From Candidatus Omnitrophota bacterium (GTDB lineage: Bacteria > Omnitrophota > Gorgyraeia > Gygaellales > Profunditerraquicolaceae), in NCBI GenBank assembly GCA_028712255.1, contig JAQTQJ010000018.1, forward strand, positions 1-33,016: a DNA stretch of 33,016 nucleotides. Reading direction: 5' to 3'. Positions within the stretch are counted from its first letter, which is position 1; each line of letters opens with the position of its first letter. A program made the position numbers and the translations under genes. This document shows, one piece after another, positions 20,944 through 27,879 of the stretch. The notes beneath the pieces are model-generated. The model had not been told where the DNA came from. It saw only the letters and a program-made list of their open reading frames with translations, and did not search any database.

Positions 20944-21408
20944 TTATTTTACTGGCGATTTAGACCTTTTAGCCACGGCTTGAGATTTTGGCCCTAGGGA
21001 AATAGTGAGTATTACATTGTTTCCTTTGGGTTCCAGGGTGACAATACAGCTTTCATTTTCGCGTTCAAAGTTCATCAGCCTATGGCCGTATTCTACGATG
21101 TTTACCAGGTTCCAGTTGTACATAGCCATCTGTTCTTTATAAAAATTAATTATCTGGTCTGGGCTAGCTTTACCTTGGTATTTTAAGACTCCAACGCGTA
21201 CTCCTGAGCTTTCGAAGGAATATGATGCCTGAGGCAATGGTTTTAGGCCCACAGGAATTGGTACATCATTAAATTTTAAAATTGCCTGAGGTTCAAGCAT
21301 TCCTGAGTTGGTGGATTTCGAATTGTCCGAAAAAGTGGAGCAGCCAACGAAAGAGCTGCTTGTGATTAGGCATGTAAAAATAAAGAAAAACAGTTTAAAA
21401 AGCCTCAT
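20944..21408 (-). CDS. Lipoprotein of unknown function
   Basis: 154 aa from ATG 21408, SD AAGGAGGT. A signal peptide with lipobox SFVGC puts the acylated Cys at residue 23. The mature part contains VPIPVGLKPLPQASYSFESSGVRVGVLKYQGKASPDQIINFYKEQMAMYNWNLVN; the pattern I-P-x-G, then Y-x-G, then F-Y-x-x-x-M-x-x-x-x-W recurs in small lipoproteins of diderms whose role is unknown. A Lys/Arg-rich end (AKRSKSPVK) follows a beta-strand segment. It precedes the porin gene with its own stop and a separate promoter for that gene, so the pairing could be only positional. Confidence 0.75.
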   Translation of the reverse strand: MRLFKLFFFIFTCLITSSSFVGCSTFSDNSKSTNSGMLEPQAILKFNDVPIPVGLKPLPQASYSFESSGVRVGVLKYQGKASPDQIINFYKEQMAMYNWNLVNIVEYGHRLMNFERENESCIVTLEPKGNNVILTISLGPKSQAVAKRSKSPVK

Positions 21409-21450
21409 TTTACCTCCTTACCCCACTGGGGTAGACCCTCCTTTGCCTTT

Positions 21451-22104
21451 CTAAGGAAGGACCTTCTTGGTTAAAAACTTTTTTACATTCTGATAGATTG
21501 TATCAATTTCAGTTTGGGTTAATCCATAATCAAGCCCCGTTTTTATCAGTTGTTCACAGGTTAAAATATCCTCCGGAGCATGGCTGTCATTATTCAAAAT
21601 CAATTTTGCGCCGAATTTTCTAGCTTGATTTATTACATGGAAATTTGTTTCTCTATGGCCTGAGCGGCTGGTAATCTCCAGAAAAATTCCGCGTTCTTTG
21701 GCAATCTTGGTGTCTTCATCTGAAATCAATCCAGGGTGGGCGAGGATATCGATGTCTGCTAAAAGGGCTAAATGGTTAGTATTTTTTGTTACAGGCTCAA
21801 CCGGAGTTTCTCCATGGGCAATAATAATTTTAATTCCTTCTTTTCTTGCCAAAGAGGCTAGTGGTTTAAACTGCTCTGGAGGTAAATGTGTTAATTCGAT
21901 TCCAGGCAAAACTTTAATTCCGGAATTCTTCGGCCAGCGTTTGCAGAATTCCACAATTGCTTTTGCGATTTGTTTTATGTTACTGTAATCGGCGTGATCG
22001 GTAATCGCAATTATTTTATAGCCCTTGTCCTGATAGCGTACTACTACTTCTGAAGGAAGCAGATCTCCGTCGCTTAAAAATGTATGTGCATGTAAATTGT
22101 ACAT
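21451..22104 (-). CDS. PHP-domain phosphoesterase
   Basis: 217 aa from ATG 22104; a TTG at 22122 would add six residues and neither has a good SD. PHP motif I is YNLHAHTFLSDGD, motif II IIAITDHADY, motif III has PGIEL and IIIAHGE, then DILAHPG and LNNDSHAPED. These His and Asp residues bind the trinuclear metal site of PHP phosphoesterases such as histidinol phosphatase and nucleotide hydrolases. The precise substrate cannot be read; the short single-domain form is common in uncharacterised PHP proteins. It follows the tRNA gene after a GC-rich hairpin. Confidence 0.88.
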   Translation of the reverse strand: MYNLHAHTFLSDGDLLPSEVVVRYQDKGYKIIAITDHADYSNIKQIAKAIVEFCKRWPKNSGIKVLPGIELTHLPPEQFKPLASLARKEGIKIIIAHGETPVEPVTKNTNHLALLADIDILAHPGLISDEDTKIAKERGIFLEITSRSGHRETNFHVINQARKFGAKLILNNDSHAPEDILTCEQLIKTGLDYGLTQTEIDTIYQNVKKFLTKKVLP

Positions 22105-22117
22105 TGTGTACGGACAC

Positions 22118-22150
22118 AACACCGGCGCAATTCCGATTAGCGCCGGGTGT
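22118..22150. other. GC-rich hairpin between the tRNA and PHP genes
   Basis: CACCGGCGC and GCGCCGGGTG pair around an AATTCCGATTA loop with one bulge. No U-run follows on the - strand, so it may protect or process the tRNA 3' end rather than stop transcription. Confidence 0.5.
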
Positions 22151-22163
22151 CTTCCTATAATTA

Positions 22164-22237
22164 TGCCCCTGGCAGGAATCGAACCTGCCGCACGCAGTTT
22201 AGGAAACTGCTGCTCTATCCTTATGAGCTACAGGGGC
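22164..22237 (-). tRNA. tRNA-Arg (anticodon CCT)
   Basis: The complement folds as GCCCCTG / CAGGGGC acceptor, GCTC-GAGC D stem, anticodon stem GCAGT / ACTGC with loop TTCCTAA, and T arm GCAGG-TTCGAAT-CCTGC. The anticodon is CCT (reads AGG). 74 nt with discriminator A and no encoded CCA. It begins 4 bp after the apt stop codon on the same strand. Confidence 0.95.
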
Positions 22238-22241
22238 AGAT

Positions 22242-22772
22242 TTATTCTCCGTGAAATTTAATTAAAGAATACAGTGGATACTCTTTTAATTTATCTTTTC
22301 CGTGTAAATCAACTAGCTCGATGACAAAGCCAACTCCTAAGATTTTTCCCCCTAGTTGTTTGACCAACTCAGTAGCTGCTTTGACCGTTCCGCCGGTAGC
22401 TAAAAGGTCATCGATAATTAAAACTTTTTCACCGGGGGTAATTGCATCTTTGTGGATTTCTAGGGTATCGGTTCCGTATTCTAGCTCGTAAGTTATAGAA
22501 ATCGTTTTATAGGGTAGCTTGCCTTTTTTGCGTACCGGAACAAAGCCGGAGCCGATTTTATTTGCAACAGCCGCCCCAAATATAAATCCACGTGCTTCAA
22601 TCCCTACTACTTTATCAAATCCTTTACCTTTATATTTTTTAGACAACAAATCAACAGCTTTTTTAAAAGCAGCTCTGTTTTGTATCAAAGTAGTGATATC
22701 TCGAAAAAGGATCCCCGGTTTAGGAAAGTCGGAGATATTTCTTATGGATTTTTCTAGCAAAGAGTTATTCAT
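22242..22772 (-). CDS. apt: Adenine phosphoribosyltransferase
   Basis: Converts adenine and PRPP to AMP in purine salvage. 176 aa, family length. Motifs: DFPKPGILFRDITTLI at the N-terminus, VGIEARGFIFGAAVA near 57-71, and the PRPP-binding VLIIDDLLATGGT near 118-130. The ATG overlaps the TGA of the sigma factor gene (ATGA, 22772-22769), so the two are translationally coupled. The tRNA-Arg gene follows 4 bp later, so all three may be on one transcript. Confidence 0.95.
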   Translation of the reverse strand: MNNSLLEKSIRNISDFPKPGILFRDITTLIQNRAAFKKAVDLLSKKYKGKGFDKVVGIEARGFIFGAAVANKIGSGFVPVRKKGKLPYKTISITYELEYGTDTLEIHKDAITPGEKVLIIDDLLATGGTVKAATELVKQLGGKILGVGFVIELVDLHGKDKLKEYPLYSLIKFHGE

Positions 22773-23584
22773 TGGAGTTCCTTTTGTTGGCTTGCGGCAA
22801 ATTTTCTCAATTTCTTTAAAGCCGTCGCTTCGATCTGGCGTATTCTTTCACGCGAAACACCTAACTTTTTGGCAACTTCTGCTAAAGTTTGTTTAGTATT
22901 AGTTAACCCAAAACGCAAGTCAAGAATTTCTCTTTCCCGCTCAGCCATGGTTTCCAGGAGATTATCTACTCTTTCCCGGTCGAGTATCCTTTCGATCCCT
23001 GCATCCGGAGGGACAGCATTTTTATCTTCAACTAAATCTGATACTTGATTCTCATCGCCTTCACCGATTGGCGCTTCTAAGGATGAAGTGGTGCTGGACA
23101 TCCAAAAATTAATTTGTTTCATTTTTTCAGGTGAAAGCTTCAATTTTTTAGCGATCTCTTCATTTGTAGGGATACGTTTTAATTTTTGGCTTAGGCGTTC
23201 CTTATTCTTTTTCCATTTAGTGATTAGGTCATTCATATACACTGGAACGCGGATCATTTTTCCTTGTTCGCTGATTGATCGGGTGATCCCCTGCCTAATC
23301 CACCAGGCAGCATAGGTTGAAAAACGAAAACCTTTACGATGATCGAATTTCTCAACCGCTTTTATTAATCCCAGGTTTCCTTCTTCGATTAAATCCAAAA
23401 ATGGTGTTCCCATGCGCATATAACGTTTTGCGATATTAATGACCAAGCGAAGATTTGCGCGGATCATCTCCTTACGCGCAATTTCATCACCTTTACGAAT
23501 TCTTTTGTTTAATTCTATTTCTTGTTTGGCTGTTAAAAGAGGAATCAGCCGAACTTCTTTAAGATATGTTTTTAGGGCTTCCAT
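22769..23584 (-). CDS. RNA polymerase sigma-70 family factor (RpoD/RpoS-like, no region 1.1)
   Basis: 271 aa. Region 1.2 (LKTYLKEVRLIPLLTAKQEIELNKRI) begins at once, so region 1.1 of primary sigma factors is absent. Region 2 carries NLRLVINIAKRYMRMG, DLIEEGNLGLIKAVEKFDHRKGFRFSTYAAWWIRQGI, the core-binding and -10 recognition helices. Region 3 is at about 125-180, and region 4.2 reads LAEVAKKLGVSRERIRQIEATALKKLRKF. This matches a small primary-like or group 2 factor. No SD is visible and the ATG follows a REP element by about 10 bp. Confidence 0.92.
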   Translation of the reverse strand: MEALKTYLKEVRLIPLLTAKQEIELNKRIRKGDEIARKEMIRANLRLVINIAKRYMRMGTPFLDLIEEGNLGLIKAVEKFDHRKGFRFSTYAAWWIRQGITRSISEQGKMIRVPVYMNDLITKWKKNKERLSQKLKRIPTNEEIAKKLKLSPEKMKQINFWMSSTTSSLEAPIGEGDENQVSDLVEDKNAVPPDAGIERILDRERVDNLLETMAEREREILDLRFGLTNTKQTLAEVAKKLGVSRERIRQIEATALKKLRKFAASQQKELQ

Positions 23585-23594
23585 AGGTTTAATT

Positions 23595-23636
23595 GGGACC
23601 GTTTCTATTTTTTAGGTAAAAAATAGAAACGGTCCC
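23595..23636. repeat. REP-like inverted repeat, GGGACCGTTTCTATTTTTT
   Basis: 19-bp perfect arms (23595-23613, 23618-23636) with a 4-nt loop. It fills the gap between ppdK and the sigma gene. Confidence 0.92.
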
Positions 23637-23641
23637 TTGAT

Positions 23642-26374
23642 TTACTTTTTATTCTTCAATACAGCCTGTGCTGCAGCTAACCTTGCAATTGGTACCCTGA
23701 AAGGTGAACAGCTGACATAATCCATGCCTACGTTATGGCAGAACTCTACGGATTTTGGTTCGCCGCCATGCTCTCCACAGATACCTACTTCTAGTTTTTT
23801 ATTGGTTGAGCGCCCGCGTTTGATACCCATTTTAATTAGTTCTCCAATTCCCTCTTGATCGATGCTTTGGAATGGGTCTTCTGGCAGGATTCCCTTTTGA
23901 ATATAATCTGGGAGGAATCCTCCAATGTCGTCTCTTGAGAAACCAAAACCCATCTGGGTTAGATCATTGGTTCCGAATGAGAAAAACTTGGCGAGCGTTG
24001 CTAATTTATCCGCAACAATTGCCGCGCGCGGTATTTCGATCATCGTTCCCAGAAGGTATTTTAATTTCTTCAGTCCATATTTAGCCAGCACTTCCTTATA
24101 TATTTGTTCAGCAATGGTAAATTGATTCTTTAATTCTTTTACATCGCAGACAACCGGGATCATAATCTCCGGGTAAGGATCTTTGCCCTCTTTGGCTAAT
24201 TCAGCGGCTGCTTCTAAAATCGCCCGTATCTGCATTGCGCTAATTTCAGGATAAGTTACTCCCAGGCGTACGCCGCGGTGCCCCATCATTGGATTGGATT
24301 CATGCAGGCCCTCTGCCCTCTTAGCTAATTCTTGCATATCGATTTTTAAATCATTTGCAAGCTGCTGGAGTTTTGCTTGTTCGCGCGGCACAAATTCATG
24401 CAACGGCGGATCAAGCAGGCGGATGACTACTGGGAAGCCGTCCATAGCTGCGATGGTTCCTTTGATATCCTTTTTTACAAAAGGGAATAATTCATCCAAT
24501 GCTTTTTGTCTTTCCTGAACAGTTTTAGAGATAATCATTTTGCGCAGCAAAAACAGCGGTTGATTAGAGCCTTTTCCGTAAAACATATGTTCGGTGCGGA
24601 AAAGCCCAATACCTTCTGCTCCGAATTGTAGCGCCTTTTGAGCATCTTCCGGGGTGTCAGCATTAGTGCGAATACCCAATTTCTTTATCCCATCGCACAT
24701 TTTTAAAAATTCTGAAAGGATCATGTTTTCTTCAGTAGCATCCATCATCGGAAGCTGGCCTTCGTAAACATTACCCTTAGTCCCATTTAAGGTAATCCAA
24801 TCGCCTTCTTTTAAAGTTTTATTGTCAGCATGCAAAGTTTTGTTTTCAATATCAACATGTATAGAGCTGCATCCGACAATACAACATTTTCCCCAACCCC
24901 GGGCGACTAATGCCGCGTGGCTAGTCATACCGCCGCGGGCTGTAAGAATTGCCTGGGCAACACGCATGCCTTCGACATCTTCAGGATTAGTTTCTTCGCG
25001 CACAAGGATTACTTTTTTACCGGTTTTTGCCCAAGCTACTGCATCGGCTGATGAGAAAACGATCTGGCCGTTTGCTCCTCCCGGGCCTGCAGGTAAACCT
25101 TTGGCAAAAGGTTTAACAGTAATTTCAGTTTTAGGATCGATAATCGGATGCAGTAATTCATCAAGCTGCGCTGGAGTTACGCGCATTACCGCCTGCTCTT
25201 TTTTAATCATCTTTTCTTTAACCATATCTACTGCCATACGTACTGCTGCCGGGCCATTGCGCTTGCCTATGCGGCATTGCAGCATAAAAAGCCTGCCCTT
25301 TTCGATAGTAAACTCAATATCTTGCATGTCATGATAATGTTTTTCAAGACGGTTTTGTATTGAATAAAGTTCTTTATAGATTTTAGGCATTGCTTTTTCT
25401 AAAGTGAGCAGGTTTTTATTGTGGCTTGAGGTTGAGTATTCATTGATCGGGGCCGGAGTACGGATACCGGCAACTACATCTTCACCTTGGGCATTAATCA
25501 GATATTCACCGTAAAAATTATTTTCTCCGTTTCCCGGGTTACGCGTAAAGGCAACTCCGGTTGCAGAATCATCGCCCATATTTCCGAAAACCATGGTTTG
25601 TACGGTTACGGCTGTGCCCCACTCATCCGGAATACTTTCGATTCTGCGGTAGCTGATTGCGCGTTTTCCGTTCCAGGAAGAAAATACTGCGCCAATTCCT
25701 CCCCATAGTTGTTCCATGGGGTCATCAGGGAATTCTTTACCCAGTACTTCTTTGATTTTAATCTTAAATTGGCTACAGAGTTTTTTCAAATCATCAACAT
25801 TTAAATCTGTATCACTGGCATAGTTTTTGGATTTCTTAAATGCGGCCATGATTACTTCTAACTGTTTACGGATTCCTTCTTCGCCTTTAGGTTCGATTCC
25901 GGCAGCCTTCTCCATCACGACATCAGAATACATCATGATTAATCGTCGGTAAGCATCGTAAACAAAACGGCTGTTTTGGCCACTCTGTTTGATCAGGCCG
26001 GGGATAGTTAATTCATTCAGGCCGACATTTAAAACCGTTTCCATCATTCCAGGCATGGATTTTCTTGCTCCAGAGCGCACAGAGAATAAAAGCGGATTAT
26101 TCATATCTCCGAATTTTCTTCCCATTAATTTTTCTACTTTTTCCAGAGCCAGTAAAACCTGTCCTTTTAATTCTTTGGGGTATTTCTTTTTATTCTGGTA
26201 ATAATATGTGCAGACCTCTGTTGTGCAGGTAAACCCCGCGGGTACTGGGAGCATTAGGTCTTTATTACCGGCCATCTCTGCAAGGTTGGCGCCTTTGCCA
26301 CCTAAGAGGTTCTTCATGCTTTCGTTACCATCTGCTTTGCCTCCACCGAAGGAGTAAACGTATTTCTTTGCCAT
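23642..26374 (-). CDS. ppdK: Pyruvate, phosphate dikinase
   Basis: Interconverts pyruvate + ATP + Pi and PEP + AMP + PPi, in glycolysis or gluconeogenesis depending on flux. 910 aa, typical of bacterial PPDK. The N-terminal ATP-grasp part starts with KYVYSFGGGKADGNESMKNLLGGKGANLAEM. The phosphohistidine domain has ARGGMTSHAALVARGWGKCCIVG with the swivelling His486. The C-terminal PEP-binding TIM barrel contains FRTEHMFY, PLHEF, MGHRGVRLG, SFGTNDLTQM, and VGICGEHGG. SD GGAAGGG precedes ATG 26374. It follows the glyS gene on the same strand after an AAGCTGTAAG repeat and precedes the sigma gene. Confidence 0.96.
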   Translation of the reverse strand: MAKKYVYSFGGGKADGNESMKNLLGGKGANLAEMAGNKDLMLPVPAGFTCTTEVCTYYYQNKKKYPKELKGQVLLALEKVEKLMGRKFGDMNNPLLFSVRSGARKSMPGMMETVLNVGLNELTIPGLIKQSGQNSRFVYDAYRRLIMMYSDVVMEKAAGIEPKGEEGIRKQLEVIMAAFKKSKNYASDTDLNVDDLKKLCSQFKIKIKEVLGKEFPDDPMEQLWGGIGAVFSSWNGKRAISYRRIESIPDEWGTAVTVQTMVFGNMGDDSATGVAFTRNPGNGENNFYGEYLINAQGEDVVAGIRTPAPINEYSTSSHNKNLLTLEKAMPKIYKELYSIQNRLEKHYHDMQDIEFTIEKGRLFMLQCRIGKRNGPAAVRMAVDMVKEKMIKKEQAVMRVTPAQLDELLHPIIDPKTEITVKPFAKGLPAGPGGANGQIVFSSADAVAWAKTGKKVILVREETNPEDVEGMRVAQAILTARGGMTSHAALVARGWGKCCIVGCSSIHVDIENKTLHADNKTLKEGDWITLNGTKGNVYEGQLPMMDATEENMILSEFLKMCDGIKKLGIRTNADTPEDAQKALQFGAEGIGLFRTEHMFYGKGSNQPLFLLRKMIISKTVQERQKALDELFPFVKKDIKGTIAAMDGFPVVIRLLDPPLHEFVPREQAKLQQLANDLKIDMQELAKRAEGLHESNPMMGHRGVRLGVTYPEISAMQIRAILEAAAELAKEGKDPYPEIMIPVVCDVKELKNQFTIAEQIYKEVLAKYGLKKLKYLLGTMIEIPRAAIVADKLATLAKFFSFGTNDLTQMGFGFSRDDIGGFLPDYIQKGILPEDPFQSIDQEGIGELIKMGIKRGRSTNKKLEVGICGEHGGEPKSVEFCHNVGMDYVSCSPFRVPIARLAAAQAVLKNKK

Positions 26375-26401
26375 TACTTTTTAAACCCTTCCTTTCTGTT
26401 G

Positions 26402-26461
26402 AAATCCTAAATAAGCTGTAAGTTTTAAGCTGTAAGCTTATAGCTTATCGCTTACGGCTTG
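26402..26461. repeat. AAGCTGTAAGTTTTAAGC-type repeat (copy 1)
   Basis: AAATCCTAAATAAGCTGTAAG begins a 40-bp stretch also present at 32310-32349, followed here by a partial inverted half (CTTATCGCTTACGGCTTG). Confidence 0.7.
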
Positions 26462-26469
26462 TTTAGTTC

Positions 26470-27774
26470 CTAAGTTAATTTCTCAACGAAGTAATCTTTT
26501 AACCTAGTAATATTAATTCTTTCCTGTAACATCGTATCTCTGCTACGCACTGTGGCCTGCCTATCTTCTAAGCTTTGAACATCTACGGTTACGCAAAATA
26601 GTGTCCCTACTTCATCTTGCCTGCGGTAGAGCTTACCGATTGCTCCAGTATCATCATAAACCGTGATAAAAGATTTTTTTAAATCTTTAGCGATATTTTT
26701 AGTCAATTCTACAATTTCCGGGCGATTCCGTAAAAGAGGCAGTACAGCAATTTTAGTGGGAGCCAATTCTTTGTTTAATTTTAAGACTACGCGAATATCT
26801 TCTTTTACTTTTTCTTCATGGTAGGCGTCGACTAATATTGCCAGGATGCTTCTATCTACTCCTCCAGACGGCTCAATGATATAAGGATAAAATCTTTCTT
26901 TCTTTTGATCATCAAAATACTGTAGTTCTTTACCGCTAAATTTAGAATGTTGTTTTAGGTCAAAATCCGTGCGGTTGGCGATTCCCTCAAGTTCACTCCA
27001 GCCAAATGGAAAACTATACTCAATGTCAGTACAGGCTTTGGCATAGTGAGCAAGTTCTTTATTGTCATGCTGGCGTTTACGTAAGTTCTCCTTTTTTATG
27101 CCAAGGTTTAAATACCAATTAAATCTTTCTTCAACCCAGGCCTCATAAGCCATGTCTGCATCAAGCGGCCTGCAAAAATATTCGATCTCCATTTGTTCAA
27201 ATTCACGCGTGCGGAAAATAAAGTTTCCTGGGGTAATTTCATTACGGAATGATTTACCAATCTGTGCTAAGCCAAAAGGAAGTTTTGGATGTTTTGAATC
27301 AAGGATGTTCAGGAAGTTTACAAACATTCCTTGGGCGGTTTCAGGACGCAGATGGATTTGGTTTGAGGCGTCTTCTACTGGGCCCTGATGAGTTTTAAAC
27401 ATTAAATTGAACGGCCGAGATTCAGTAAGTTCGCCTTTACATTCCGGGCATTTTGTTTTATCTTTAAGGTCCGCGGTTTTAAAACGCTTTTTACAAACTT
27501 TGCAATCGCTTTTTAAATCAAAGAAGTTTTCTACGTGGCCGCTGGCTTCCCAGACGCGAGGGTGCATAAGAATAGCTGCGTCCATCCCTAAGACATCATT
27601 TCTTTCGTAGACAGACGCCTTCCACCATGCGCGCTTAAGGTTATTTTTTAATTCCACGCCATATGGGCCGTAATCCCAGGTATTGCTTAAGCCGCCATAA
27701 ATTTCGCTTCCCTGAAAAATAAAACCTCTGCGTTTACATAGAGAAGCGATCTTATCCATTAAATTTTCTTCCAT
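26470..27774 (-). CDS. glyS: Glycyl-tRNA synthetase, homodimeric type
   Basis: Charges tRNA-Gly in the cytoplasm; single-chain alpha2 (eukaryote/Gram-positive type) rather than alpha2beta2. 434 aa. Class II motifs: FIFQGSEIYGGLSNTWDYGPYGVELKNNLKRAWW at the start, a Cys4 zinc site (CKVCKKRFK...CPECKGELTE) near 91-116, motif 2 IGKSFRNEITPGNFIFRTREFEQMEIEYF, and motif 3 YIIEPSGGVDRSILAI. The C-terminal anticodon-binding domain is present. No SD; a TTGACT-17-TAAAAA promoter ends 9 bp before the ATG, so the mRNA may have almost no leader. Confidence 0.95.
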   Translation of the reverse strand: MEENLMDKIASLCKRRGFIFQGSEIYGGLSNTWDYGPYGVELKNNLKRAWWKASVYERNDVLGMDAAILMHPRVWEASGHVENFFDLKSDCKVCKKRFKTADLKDKTKCPECKGELTESRPFNLMFKTHQGPVEDASNQIHLRPETAQGMFVNFLNILDSKHPKLPFGLAQIGKSFRNEITPGNFIFRTREFEQMEIEYFCRPLDADMAYEAWVEERFNWYLNLGIKKENLRKRQHDNKELAHYAKACTDIEYSFPFGWSELEGIANRTDFDLKQHSKFSGKELQYFDDQKKERFYPYIIEPSGGVDRSILAILVDAYHEEKVKEDIRVVLKLNKELAPTKIAVLPLLRNRPEIVELTKNIAKDLKKSFITVYDDTGAIGKLYRRQDEVGTLFCVTVDVQSLEDRQATVRSRDTMLQERINITRLKDYFVEKLT

Positions 27775-27783
27775 AATCTTTTA

Positions 27784-27812
27784 TTTTTAGCTCAATTTTA
27801 GTTAAAAGTCAA
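27784..27812 (-). promoter_or_regulatory. Promoter of glyS, near-leaderless
   Basis: On the - strand: TTGACT (27812-27807), 17-nt spacer, TAAAAA (27789-27784). Transcription would start about two bases before the ATG at 27774. Confidence 0.5.
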
Positions 27813-27813
27813 G

Positions 27814-27879
27814 GAATAATGGGACCGTTTCTATTTTTATTGGTTCTTGAGTTGAAAAATAGAAACGGTCCCATTATTC
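27814..27879. repeat. REP-like inverted repeat, GGGACCGTTTCTATTTTT
   Basis: 25-bp perfect arms (27814-27838, 27855-27879) with a 16-nt loop. Its outer edge meets the stop codon of the P-type ATPase gene, so it likely ends that transcript. Confidence 0.93.

Noticed and set aside
24822-25334. 170-codon frame antisense to ppdK
   Set aside because: Mirror of the conserved PPDK coding sequence; no start signals or domain.
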